A stretch of DNA of 64,000 nt. Source: Gonapodya prolifera JEL478 (lineage: Eukaryota; Monoblepharomycota; Monoblepharidomycetes; Monoblepharidales; Gonapodyaceae). Shown here in pieces: positions 34,846 through 46,302 of this stretch (position 1 is the stretch's first letter; each line of letters opens with the position of its first letter). The position numbers and the translations under genes were made by a program. Under the pieces are notes generated by a model. The model saw only the letters and a program-made list of their open reading frames with translations, was not told where the DNA came from and did no database searches. The stretch lies in contig KQ965732.1 in the NCBI GenBank assembly GCA_001574975.1, forward strand, positions 620,001-684,000, written 5' to 3'.

Positions 34846-36289
34846 TCACTTCTTCCCTTCAATCGCGCCCATGAGCGTCCTCCACACGCCTCCGACTTCC
34901 CCAACGCTCCCACCCTTGCTCCCCACCTCAGCCTTTACTATAGGCGTCTGAACGTGCTCGGGCGGCGCCGCAAACCCAAAATACTCCGCCCAAGTCCGCT
35001 CCCTCGGCACAGGCGGCGGGGACGGGGGTGGGGGTGGAGGCTCCTGCGGTTCCTTCCCGACGACCGTGCGCGCCCACTTGGCGACGTCCGTCAACCCGTC
35101 CTTGGCCGTATCCGCGGCGCGCTTGGCGGCGTCGACGAGCTCGGGCGGGGGTGGGGGCAGCGGTTGGCCGGCGAATTGGCCCAGGATGAAGTCGCGCGCT
35201 GTCGTGAGCGAGTCTGTGATCCGGGTCAGCGTATCGGGTTCGGGCGCGGGTGGAGCGGCAGGGGAGGGCGCGGGGGGTTGCTTGCTGAGGGGGACGTGGA
35301 CGGGTTGGGAGGAGTCGAAAGAGAAAAGGCCTGTGTTGCGTGATGTGGTGTGTAGTTTAGCCGTGTGGTAGCTGCGGGAGATGACGAGCTTACCTCGCTT
35401 TTTTCTCTCTTCCTTCTTTGGCGGGGGCGGGCGGTGGTCTTCTACCACAATACGCTCCGACGGGAGGCCCTGCCCGGGCACATCGACGTACAGGTAGTAC
35501 GGCACCCAGTGCGCTCCGGATTGGTCCTGTATTGCAAAGCAACTGGTGAAATCTCGAGACGGCAAGCACCAAAGATGTGCGCCGCTCACGGGTAAGAGTT
35601 CTCCGTGGACCGTGCCTGTGGATTTCGGTCCTTGAAGGTAGAACCGGACAATCATTTTTTGCTGTCCCGTTACGGGGTCCTGAACGATGTGGTGGCTTTA
35701 CCACGGGATCGGGAGCGGAGCGTTGGATACGAGTGACCATGAGTGACAGCTGCTGGTGAATATCAACTCACTTGACAGTCTTGACCGTCCGTGCGCGGCT
35801 GGTGTGGTCCACCGTTCCCCGGATTGGAACCCCGACCAAGGCGCCGACACGTTCGTCAGCTTTGACGCGGTCGAGGAGTTCTCTGAACACGGTTGTGGAG
35901 GAGGACTCCCCGAACAGTTCGGAGCCGACGGTGTACATGAGGTAGCCAAACACCAAAACACCTCCAACGACCACGCTCGTGTTCACCATCCACCTCGTAC
36001 CGCCTTGAATACGCGACGTGATGGTGTTGAGGAACGTCGGCGGCTTGAACCGGTCCTGCTCCACAAACGTCGAAGCCCAGCGTCGATCCATTCTCGAGGA
36101 TCGTGCGACATGGTCTGTTGGGCAGCACGGTGTGCGGGTGCGGCGAGCGCATGCAAAGTTGAGTGTGGGATTGGAAACGTAAGGTGATTTGAAATGGAAC
36201 CCGGACGTTTCGTAGTCCGCGGTCAGAGCAGCGACGGCTCGCGACGAGCGGGAGTCTGAAATGGTTCGGCGAAGTTTCGTGCAGTGCAT
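34846..36289 (-). CDS. TIM21: Tim21, mitochondrial inner-membrane translocase subunit, with long C-terminal extension
   Basis: Predicted 434 residues if all introns are removed. Exons are 36289-35772, 35695-35394 and 35330-34846; the 63-nt intron 35331-35393 is in frame, so a 455-residue form is possible. The N-terminus is basic, fitting a presequence. One membrane segment (TSVVVGGVLVFGYLMYTVG) precedes the Tim21 core in the intermembrane space. That core shows ELLDRVKADERVGALVGVPI and MIVRFYLQGPKSTGTVHGEL, then YYLYVDVPG and RIVVEDHRP. Tim21 tethers the TIM23 complex to the TOM complex and to respiratory-chain complexes. Most Tim21 proteins end shortly after the core. Here about 150 Pro/Ala-rich residues follow, with a helix DAAKRAADTAKDGLTDVA. 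The gene diverges from the thioesterase gene over 144 bp. Confidence 0.88.
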
Positions 36290-36433
36290 TGTGGATGGAG
36301 AGCGGCCCTGCGGCTAAAACTCGGTAAAAAGCTACCTTACTTCATTGGACTTCGGATTCACAATTGTCGCCCGGGATTGCAATTCGGAGACCAACATAAA
36401 GCCCTTCGGCAACCTCAGATTCCGACTTACCCG
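36290..36433. promoter_or_regulatory. Compact divergent promoter region (TIM21 / thioesterase)
   Basis: Only 144 bp separate the two start codons, so both promoters are packed here. No named site is recognised. Confidence 0.45.
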
Positions 36434-37694
36434 ATGGCCTCGCAAGGAACCGGCAAGGGCTCCGCTCCCAAACAGCCTCCGTTCATGTTCGACGAGGACA
36501 CTGTCGTTACTCCGATTGAAGGCCGTTCGGGATTCTACAGATGCACGCTGAATCCGCGATGGCAGAACAATAACGGTGAGCTCTCTCTGGCGGAGGCTAA
36601 GAAGTAGGCAACCTTCGGAACCTTATTGCCGTTAATGTTCCCAGGTACCGTGTTCGGAGGCTACGTTATTCCACTGGTCCTTCGAGCCATCCAGCTCGAG
36701 CTGGCTCCGTATGGATTCGACACTCCGGTGTCGTGTTACCTGCAGTATTTGATTGCCCCGAAAGTGGATGATACGATCGAGATTCATGTTGTCGTGAACA
36801 AGAGGGGCAAGAATTACGCCTTCACGACCACGACTATTCATTCCTTGGCGAAGAAGGTGAGATTGTGCTGAGGTTGTGTCTGACTCGGACAATTCTCAAC
36901 CCAACCAAACTCATCCTCTGCCACCGTCCTCACCGTCCTTTCACCCAACATCACTTGTACACCCGGTCCAGGCACCCTCCCACGTTGTTACGTCAGTGTA
37001 CGGCACCAAAGCGGCACGACACCAGACAATCTTCAAGGAGCGTCGCATTGACCATTTGCGGAAACCTCAGTTATGTGCTGGGGGAACGAGACGGATCGAG
37101 GTCTGTCAAAACATGTGGAAACTCATGGGCAGGACTGACGTGCACCACTTCAACCGAGGGATCGAATTGCTGATGGACCCATCGGACTTTAAAGACCTCC
37201 AGTCGAGGGCCTCGGGGCTTCTTTCCAAGTCGACACGCAAGGCCACAATGCCACCTCCCGAAGTGCCCAACAACCAAATCTACTCATCAGAGTTGGATGA
37301 AATGATGGAATTGAGGCTCGACCTCGCGGTCCGCTTCCTGGATGGGCGCCCACATGATGATCTGTCAGTCGCGATGATCACGGACGCTATATGGGGAATG
37401 AACGAGTATTTTGCCATGGACGAAGGATTACCAGACGGGAAACGATTCACGTCCAGCACCATGTCTCTTGCTCTGCACTTCTTTGCCTCCCCCCAGCCTG
37501 GTTCTGCGTTCCTATGTGCAAGGGGCGACATTACTGTTGTGAACGGACAGTTTTCGGAGTTTGAGGCCCTGATTTTCGACCAGAAGACGGGAGCGCTGTT
37601 GTGCACGGGACGACAGGTCCAGGTTGTGAACGCAGAAAGCGCGGATGAGATTCGGACTCAGCGCGAGAGAAGAATCGCAGGCGCGAAGATCTAA
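36434..37694 (+). CDS. Acyl-CoA thioesterase (TesB/ACOT8-type double hotdog), probably peroxisomal
   Basis: A 358-residue predicted enzyme hydrolysing acyl-CoA to fatty acid and CoA. Exons are 36434-36575, 36645-36856 and 36972-37694. The first hotdog half contains NNGTVFGGYVIPLVLRA and VDDTIEIHVVVNKRGKNYA. The second contains ELRLDLAVRFLDG-like strands (MMELRLDLAVRFLDG), TDAIWGMNEYF, SSTMSLALHFF and GQFSEFEALIFDQKTGALL. This is the arrangement of TesB-like thioesterases. The C-terminus ends AKI, a plausible variant of the PTS1 peroxisomal signal, which would suit a role beside beta-oxidation. The catalytic Asp/Thr/Gln triad could not be assigned with certainty by eye. Confidence 0.8.
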
Positions 37695-37759
37695 ATAGAC
37701 TTATTCTCTGTAGCGATGCAATGAGAACTGTAGTACTTTAGATACATTTACATACATAT

Positions 37760-39914
37760 ATGCATGCTGCGACTCGGAAGCGGCAGCTCTCGACAACATC
37801 CACATCGCCAGAGAGTCACACGTCGCCCTCCTCGATGCCACGGACTCTCTCTGAAGTCATCGCGCGGGAGGATCCCGTCAAGCGGGGCAATATGGTAACG
37901 AGCCTGTGGCAGCAAATCGACACGGACCGATCCGGGTTCCTCACGCTGTCAGAGCTCAAGGCATTTCTGGAACAGCTCTCGTCGAGTGCATCCAAAAAGG
38001 CGAGCGCCACGACGCGAGATAACTTGCCCAATATCGAGTTGCTCGCGACGGAGCTGTTGGAGTCGGCGGATACCTCGGGGGATGAGTTGGTCGGGTACGC
38101 GGAGTTTGAGGATTTCTTGTTGAGGAAAGAGAAGGACTTGTACAGGATATTTCAGGTGTGTTGCAATGCAATGCTTGGTTGGAATAATTGTTCACGCACA
38201 CTCTCAATAACACAGGAAACTGACATAGATGGGAGCGGCTATCTATCCAAGTCTGAGGTGAAGGAGGTTCTTGAAAAAGCTGGTGCGTGGAGCAAGAATC
38301 TCCAGTAGGCAAGGTCAACTTCACTTTGGAAACCGACAGGGTTGACGGTCGCGGACCAAGACGTGGCGCAATTCTTCCACATTCTCGACAAGGACCGGTC
38401 CGGCACACTCGATTTCTACGAACTCCGCGACGCCTTCTTCTTCCAGGCCAAATCCCCGGACTTCACGTCACTTTTCGTCGCGTACCAAAACGTGTACGAC
38501 CCTTCCATTTCCATCGACGGCGTCGTGACCGCCACACCTTCGAGGAAGCCCACGACTGCGGGAGACTACACGCGGTTCTACGTCGAGGGCGGAGTCGCGG
38601 GTGCAATCTCACGAACCTTGACGGCACCCCTGGATCGGTTGCGGACATTGTATCAAACGTCACTGCGAGGGCGAGGACGGGTTCGAGGTGAGTTGGCACG
38701 GACAGACCAGGTGGTCCCGTGTTAACATTGTCTCGTTTTGACTTTTGAGCAGAAGCGATCCAGCACTTACGCAAAGCAGTCGCTGAAATCAATGCTCACG
38801 AAGGGTCGGCTGGATTTTTACGCGGTAACCTGCTGAATGTCGCCAAAGTAGTGCCTGAAATCGCTGTCACCTACTTATCCTTCACATCTCTGAAAGCGCT
38901 GTTTGCGGCGCTCGAGGATCGAAAGGACCCCTCGCACTTGGCCATGTTTGTTGCCGGTGGAATGAGCGGAACCCTGACTGTCGCGAGCGTGTACCCACTC
39001 GAAACTCTGCGTACTCGCCTCATGGTGTCCGAGTCTGGGTCCTCCACCTCCACCTCCACCTCTGCTGCAATCTCGTCTCGCTCGGCGGGAGATTATTGGA
39101 AGACTTTGAACCAGGAAGCGGAATCTGTAGCCAGCAAGACAAAGGCCACAAAACTCGCTCTGACCGCTAAAGGACATGTGGAGGAGTCCGGAAGTGTCAT
39201 TTTGACGGCAGCGAGGGAGTTGTATCAAGAAGGCGGGGTCAAGGCGTTCTACAGGGGTATTCTTCCCGCGTCTATAGTGAGTGCAAGGAGCAAAGCGTTT
39301 TCATTGTTGCGCAGGAATATAATGAAATAGTTTGCATATTTTCTCAGGGAGTTTTCCCGTTCATGGGTGAGTGTAATCAAATCGAGATGACTTGTTGCGA
39401 TGTTTGCTCATCAAACGGAACACGCCCCCTCTTCCACTGAACTCCCTCGGCACCAGCCATAAATATGAACATGTTCGAAGCCGCCCGAAACTACCTCACA
39501 TCGCGTGGCCAGTCCGACTCCGACTCTGCCTCGTCATTGTCATCCACATCATCCGAAGTACCCATCCTCCTCGCCGCCGGAACCGTGTCGTCGACGCTCG
39601 CCAGTCTCGTGACCTACCCACTGCAGCTGTGTCGCATCCGGATGCAGGCGCAAGGCACCACGGGCCACAATGTGGTATATCGCAGTTCATGGGATTGCTT
39701 CAAACAGACGTACCGAGAAGGCGGAGTGCGGGCGCTGTATCGCGGCCTCCCTGTGTCGCTCCGTGAGTTGTGTGTGAACTCTCAGTCTCTTCCCTCCGCT
39801 GTTTCTCACAATAAACAATCTTCTCCAGTTAAATGTGTACCAAACACATCACTATCATTCGTCGTCTATGAATTGACAAGAAAAATTTCACAACAATATG
39901 GTTTAGACGTGTGA
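37760..39914 (+). CDS. EF-hand calcium-regulated mitochondrial carrier (SCaMC/Sal1-like)
   Basis: A 581-residue inner-membrane carrier. Exons are 37760-38155, 38216-38282, 38340-38687, 38753-39276, 39348-39366, 39457-39762 and 39829-39914. The N-terminal half has up to four EF-hand loops: DTDRSGFLTLSEL, a weaker DTSGDELVGYAEF, DIDGSGYLSKSEV and DKDRSGTLDFYEL. Three carrier repeats follow, each with a P-x-[DE/Q]-x-x-[KR]-type signature: APLDRLRT, YPLETLRTR and YPLQLCRIR. This layout defines the Ca2+-gated ATP-Mg/phosphate carriers such as yeast Sal1. Calcium in the intermembrane space is expected to gate transport. A 19-nt exon (39348-39366) is one of the smallest in the window. The second repeat carries a Ser/Thr-rich insertion. 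Confidence 0.92.
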
Positions 39915-40116
39915 ACTAGAACCGGTGGCCTTTAGACACCCCAACACTCTAGATTCTTTAATTTCATCGTAACAACAGTAATATGAATAGTGAACCCTCC
40001 CTCTCTGTCTCGATTCAAGTGCGATGGCATTACTTGCTCTGTATACATTTATATGTTTTAAAGTGCCTATAAAATGTGCGAGAAAAGTTTAACTCTTTTT
40101 GCAATATATATCGCGT

Positions 40117-42111
40117 CTACAGGGCAATTAACCCCGCCGCGAGTCCTGCAAAGCCCAGACCAAACGCCGAGACCGTGCTAAATCGCGACGCGCCCGCCCC
40201 AGCTTTGGGCGATCCCGTCGGCGACGCTCCGGGTGGCGGCGGCGACGTTGGCCCGTTGGTAGTATTCGTCGTCGCCGCCGCCGTGACAACAACTTGAGGT
40301 ACCACGGTTTGCGTTTCTCCGGGCGCAACACCACGGAGCACGACCACGTCCCCCGTGGAGCTGGACGCGACGAACAGGCGGCCCCAGTTGTCCATCGCGA
40401 TCCCGTTGGGGCGGAAGCAGTTGCCCATGGTCGCCACCACGCAGGCGGTCGCGACGTCGGCGTGGCCTGCGATCGAGATGGGGTCGCCCGAGGGCATGCG
40501 GGTGTCGTTGGAGAAGGGCACGCGGACAACCTCGCTAGAGTTGCGGTTGGCGCATGGCACGTTGGGTCAGCGACGGCCGCGGCGTGGGGCGGGAACAGTA
40601 TCAAACTCACTATCCCTGAGGAATGGTCCGGTGGAAGCTCCCGTGGTAGCTGATGAACATGCTGCCGACCCAGCTGCAGGGAAGGCTGTGAGGCGAGGAT
40701 CCGCACTGCTGGTAGAAGATGAGACCCATGGGGGCGACGTGCGCGGGGAGGGCCAAGACGGGAGGCCTGTTGCGGGCGGGGTCTGTGCATGGGAATGCGG
40801 TGGTGTTTGGCCACTGGTGTTGGGATTTGGTACCTGGCGGGGGATGGTGTGAGCACGGTGAGTGAGGAGGCCGGTGTTGTTCGCACATACCGTTGGAAAG
40901 TGCGGTCGGAAGCTGTCCTTCGGTGAAGCAGTAAGGGTAGCCGTAGAATGGCGCGGCTGAGGCGTTGTATGATGACGACTCGATCTCGGCGATGTCGAAC
41001 ATGTTCAACTCCTGCAACAGAGACCAACCACGTAAGCTGCGTCATGCAAGGCGTCAGGGGGCCCTTAAAAACTCGATACGAACCTCGGTAGGGTTATCCT
41101 CATCGACAGCGGTGAACCCAGTGATTTCCAAATCGTCCGGCCCGTTGTCGGCCTCCCACATGCGCCTGTCGCCCGTCTGGTAGAACGGGTCCATATTGAT
41201 CGCAAGGCCGTTACGGACCCCGTCGGCCACAATCTGGCCCGAGCTCCATTCCAGGGGTGCAGGTGCCGTCGCGTTGGGTGCTGTTTGAAACGTCGTCATG
41301 GGGAACCTGACGATGCGGGCCTGCGTCGAGTCGTCGTCGACGTTCTCAATGGAAGCGATGGTCACGTAGAGGTACGATCCGTCGGGTGTGAGTACCATTG
41401 GGCGCGTGTTGTGCCCGGCTTCGGGGATGTTGCGGATCACGACTTGGACGGCGTTTGGGTCGAGCGGGTTGCGGCCGTTGTAAGGCCATCTAGAAGAATA
41501 TTTGTGGTGGTCGGTGGTTAAACCATGATGCGTGTGAGGTGACAACCAAGGTTCGTACCTGTAGACTTCTCCTGGGGAACTGGCGTAGAGCCACACCTTG
41601 TCCGAACTGAGCACTATTCCATGCGATAGGCCACCCTGATATACAGAAGTTGTGGCCGATATGTCCAGAATCATGGTCCAGTTGAGTCCCGTCAGGCCAC
41701 TTCCCTTCGTGGGATCTTGTGGTGGGGGGGGGATTGGGATGGAGACAATGGCATGGGTTCCAGTACCTCGAGCTACGACGAGTAGGGATGATGTGGAGTT
41801 GTCGTAGAACATTCCACGGGGGGCTATCAATGATATCATCGATGAGTGAGGGGAAGATGGCGGGCGGGCGTCAGTACGGGGGAAGGACGGAACCGCTCTA
41901 AAAAACTGATATACAGCGTCGGGAAATAAGCGGGATGCTCACTGTCGAGGTTTGAGACGACCAGTTCCAGCGTTGTTGAGTTGGAGTTGACGAATGTAGC
42001 GGAGATGTTGGCAGGCGCTGCCAAGACACCGAGCGTCATCATGGAGGCAGTGATGGAAGCGACCAGGGCGGCCATCGTCGTCCGTCGAGCGCTGGAGGAT
42101 GTCCGATTCAT
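40117..42111 (-). CDS. Secreted glucose/sorbosone-dehydrogenase-like protein, probably GPI-anchored
   Basis: A 533-residue predicted beta-propeller protein. Exons are 42111-41943, 41823-41559, 41489-41084, 41011-40891, 40833-40611 and 40534-40117. A signal peptide is present (MAALVASITASMMTLGVLAAP region). The propeller has PRGMFYD, GLSHGIVLSSDKVWLYAS, GHNTRPMVLTPDGSYLYV, DGVRNGLAINMDP and GNCFRPNGIAMDNWGRLFVA, as in sorbosone dehydrogenases that use PQQ. The C-terminus is a Pro/Gly/Ser linker followed by a short hydrophobic tail ending GLAAGLIAL, typical of a GPI signal. Some fungal relatives are the AA12 pyranose dehydrogenases; this assignment needs a profile search. The intron at 41012-41083 uses the rarer donor GTTCGT. 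Confidence 0.82.
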
Positions 42112-42548
42112 GGTTCAGCGCAAGTTGCAGGGGAATTCTGGTTTGCGGAGTCCTTTCTGTGGCGGTGGGTCGTCCTAAAATTGGATCTGCGTCATACTGA
42201 TAAGACCTTCGAAGTCAAATCGGACCAGTCGGAAACCCTTATTCCGCGGTATGTATTTTTTGGCTTTCTAAAAGGATAAATGACATCCAACTCACAAAAG
42301 TAGATTGAAGAACGTGGCCGCGGCAACGGCAGATGCCTGAAGCAGAAGATGCGATTTGCCTGCCAAGAACACGTTTCAACTCCGGTATTGCATTGTCTAT
42401 TTGCGATTGCACAATAGTAACAAATTTTACTTCACTTCCGTGTTTGGAAAGTAAAGTGTGGTGTCACCTTCTCTCAATTATGAGAGTAGCGCCAAGTTTA
42501 GCCGATGGGTAATTTCGCGAAAGAGAAAGTGTCGCAGCTTGTTCTTTG
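42112..42548. promoter_or_regulatory. Divergent upstream region (dehydrogenase / ERB1)
   Basis: A 437-bp interval between divergent start codons, expected to hold both promoters. I see no named motif or repeat. Confidence 0.4.
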
Positions 42549-45500
42549 ATGCCAAAGCGAAAGAGCACCGACTCCGCACCCCAGGAAACGGGACGACGAG
42601 GATCGCAGTCACGTCCCGCACCCCACGACGACGAGGAGGAAGAAAACCTTCTCGCCATCGACCTGCACGAGGACTCAGACGACTCCGATGCGGGTGCGGT
42701 ATCGGACGACTCAGACGACGCCGACGAGGAGGACTCGGGCGATGACGATGGCGTCGACTCGAGTGGAAATGAAGATGGCGACGACGCACGGGGGGAGGTG
42801 TTGGTAGAAGACACTCGCGGGTCGGCGGCCAAGAGTGTTCTTGCGGCCTGGGGAGCCCCTGCCCCTGCGAAGACCACGACGCCGGCGGAAAAACAACCGT
42901 CGAGTAAGGGTAAAGCGGACAAAAAGAAGCCCGGAGTCGGTGCGGTTGTGTCGGCGGGAGGACGGGGGAGAAGTAATAGTGAAGACAGGTGAGCTGGTTC
43001 GCACCTGGTCAACTTTTGCGCCAGTGGAGCAAGTCGGCGCACAAGCTTTGTGATTTCTTGTGAGAAGGGTGCTTGTTGAATTCGCTGCTGGAGGCGCCTT
43101 CAATCGAAGGAGAGGGCGAATCCAAAGTTGCTGCCTGTCGTTCAATCTTTAACCTCCACTCATTCCCATCCCCACGCCAGCGGGTACACTTCCAAATCAT
43201 CAACCACTGCCCAGCCCCGCTTAAAACCCAGTGCCGAGGACGGGGACGACAGCGACGGCGAAGGGTTCGAAGCCGCCATCGAGCAACGCGAGGGGTCGGG
43301 GTCGGACCTGCCTTGGTGGCGACAACACCCCGAGATCGAGCCCGTGTACGATAGCGATACTACGGATGACGTGAGTTGTGCTTTTTTGGGGGGGGGGGGG
43401 CGGGGAGGAGGCTAGAGGCTCGATCCCGGAGTTGGACGTGAGAGCAGTTAGCCGGAGGCCTAAGCGAGAAGTGCTGACCGAGGCGTCCGCCGGAGCGAAG
43501 CGGAATACTCTCACACATTAACTCACCCGCGAGCCTGATGCCTAAGCGCGAAGCGCTGACCGAGCGCTTGCCGGAGGCGAAGGCGAATCCCCTGCGGAGC
43601 GGAATACTCTCGAACCATGGACTCATCACTCACCACCCACCACCCCGTACCTTGCCCCTGGCGCCAACCTGCCAACCTGACACGCGACACTCTTAACCAG
43701 GAAACGACCAACACTGTAGGCAACATCCCGCTGTCGTGGTACGACGAGTACGACCACGTAGGGTACGACAAGGACGGCAAGAAGATTGCGCGCGGGGCGA
43801 AGAAGGACGCGCTGGATGAGCTGCTGTCCCGGATCGACGATGACCCTAACGCATGGTAAGTCCCGGCCCTCCCCTCACTCCGGCGTCGGACCACTCACAC
43901 GTGCCATGTCGTGTCGTGTCCTCACCCCCGACCCCACACCACACCACCAAACGTAGGCGCACGATCTACGACGCCCTCGAGTCGCGCCAGGTGACGCTGA
44001 CACCCGCCGACCTGGCCCTGATCCGGCGCGCCATGAACGGAAAGTTTGGCGACACCGCCATCGACCCCTACGAGCCGACCGTGGAGTGGTTCACGTCCAA
44101 AGTCGAAACTGCCCCCATCTCGGCGGCGCCGGAGCCAAAGAGGCGGTGGGCGCCGTCCAAGCACGAGGCGAAGAGGGTGAGTGTGTCGTGCTGGGTGTGC
44201 CGTGTTGCAGTAGGATCCTGACCCAGCTCGTTGCGACTGCACTGCCTAGATCATGAAAATCGTTCGCGCGATCCGCCAAGGCCGCAAACCTCCACCTCCC
44301 CAAGTCCGTGGTGAAGAGAACTACGCGATCTGGGACGCCTCGCAGACCAGCACGGACCCCAGCACGCACCCCATGCACATCCCCGCGCCGCTCCTCCCGC
44401 CGCCAACGGACCACGAGTCGTACAACCCCCCGCCTGAGCTCGTCCCGACTCCCGACGAGGTCCGGGCGTGGCAGGACGCGGACGAGGAGGAACGCGAGCG
44501 GAATTTCTTGACGACCCGGTATGGCAAGATGAGGGATGTGCCTGGCTGGGAAGGGTTCCTCAGGGAGAGGTTCGAGAGGTGTTTGGATTTATACTTGTGC
44601 CCGCGTGTGAGGAAGAATAAGGTGCGTGGAAGGGTGTTTGGAGACTGGTTGTGGTGTCTGGTTGGAGCTGACTCGTTTCCCACTCCCACACGCAGATCAA
44701 CATGAACCCCGAAGACCTCCTCCCCACACTCCCCGACCCATCCACGCTGCGGCCCTTCCCGACACACATTGGATTAGCGCTGGAAACGCACCCATCGCTG
44801 ATTCGAAACGCATCAATGAGCCCCACGGGCACCTACCTCGCGACCGCGTGCGACGACGGCGCGATGCGCGTGTACGAGGTCGCCACTGGCCGCATGTGGG
44901 GCGAGTGGCGCCTCGGCGGGTCTGGGAAGAGCGTGACCCCCGTAAGGGTCGCGGCGTGGAATCCAAACCCCGACCTGGACCTCGTTGCGGTCGGTGTGGG
45001 CGGGCGCGTGGTGGTCGTGGAGACCGGCACTGGGGGGCGCAAGGCGGTTGAGGAGACTGCGAGGGTCGTCGAAACCGACGCGGAGGATAAGGGAAAGAAG
45101 GGGATCGCGGAGTGGAAGAGGATCCCAAAAAGTGGGAAGGATTATGCGGAGGGCCAGCGCGTGGTGGTGGATGTGGGGGGGACAGTCACGAGCGTGGTGT
45201 GGCATCGAAGAGGGGACTATTTCGCCAGTGTGGGCGGTGACAGTGGGTTTCGTGGTTTTTATTTGTGGTGGAGATTGGGGAAGATCGAGACTAACGTGTG
45301 GTCGAACTCTCACAGCGACGAACCCCACACTGCTGATCCACCAGCTGTCGCGGCGCGCGTCGCAGTCGCCGTTGTCCAAGTCCAAGGGCGCGATCCAGCA
45401 GGTGGCCTTTCATCCAAACAAGCCCATGTTGTACGTTGCGGTAAGTTAGTTTTGAGCAGTTGTGGTTTCGGGTTGCATTCCTCACGGTGCATGACTCATT

Positions 45501-45963
45501 CCGCTAGCTCCAACGCTCGATCAGGGTATACGACCTGGCAAGCCAAACTCTGTCTCGCAAACTCCTGTCGACAAGTAGATGGCTGTCGTCGCTGTCGATC
45601 CACCCTTCGGGAGACCACGTTCTTGCCGGCGGGTACGACCGACGTGTATGCTGGTGGGATGGCGAGATGGGTGAAACCCCGTGGAAAACGCTCCGCTCGC
45701 ACTCTCTCGCCGTTCGATCCGTCTCATTCCACCCGACGCTTCCCCTCCTTGCGACGGCGTCCGACGACTGCACCGTGCAGATCTTCCACGCGACTGTGTA
45801 CACGGACCTGATGCGCAACCCGCTGCTTGTGCCCGTGCGCACGCTTAAGGGGTTCCATGAGACCAAGGGTGGACTGGGCGTGCTGGGTGTGTGCTGGCAT
45901 CCGAGGGAGGCGTGGTGCCTGACGTGGGGTGCGGATGGGAAGGCGGCGGTGTGGACCCATTGA
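42549..45963 (+). CDS. ERB1: ERB1/BOP1, 60S ribosome biogenesis WD40 protein
   Basis: An 832-residue nucleolar protein. Exons are 42549-42988, 43181-43370, 43701-43855, 43957-44176, 44250-44621, 44696-45236, 45316-45440 and 45508-45963. An acidic N-terminus ([16 protein letters not shown]) leads to the BOP1-type N-terminal domain, with [46 protein letters not shown] and [11 protein letters not shown]. The C-terminal WD40 propeller shows [56 protein letters not shown] and [16 protein letters not shown]1 works with YTM1 and NOP7 in pre-60S assembly and 27S rRNA processing. The second intron is 330 nt and contains a GC-rich hairpin repeat, listed separately. Confidence 0.95.
43452..43612. repeat. 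GC-rich hairpin repeat, two copies, inside an ERB1 intron
   Basis: Copy 1 (43452-43512) and copy 2 (43533-43612) share GCCTAAGCG-GAAG-GCTGACCGAG, then GCCGGAG-CGAAG, and end in CGGAATACTCTC. Both can fold: AGCGCGAAGCGCT is a stem with a small loop, and CCGC...GCGG flanks another. A run of 13 G lies just upstream at 43388-43400. Confidence 0.75.
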
Positions 45964-46264
45964 GTGGTGTGGGGGTTGTGGGACGGAAAGTGACATTGCA
46001 TAGAGCTATGTACAATCTTGGTGGTGTTTGAGGTGTAGGTCGGCCGTTCAGAATAATTGGACAGGCTGATTCCATGATCGAGGCATTCCACGGGGCGGAA
46101 GACAAGTGTCCCGACCTTTCAAACGAGCTTTGATTTGAAGTTAAGAAGATGTGCTTTTTGCGAACTGATTGACATGATGGAACTAAAATACACTACGCGT
46201 GACGCTAATGAGTTGATACCGTCCGAGCGATCCGACAGAAATCCTTCGGCGAGTCGTTGGCCGC

Positions 46265-46302
46265 CTCGAAGTCGTTAGACTACTAGCAGTCTAACAACCT
46301 CG
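46265..46302. repeat. Short inverted repeat / hairpin
   Basis: TCGAAGTCGTTAGACT and AGTCTAACAACCTCGA pair at 14 of 16 positions around a 6-nt loop. It lies about 300 bp after the ERB1 stop. It lacks tRNA features. Confidence 0.6.
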
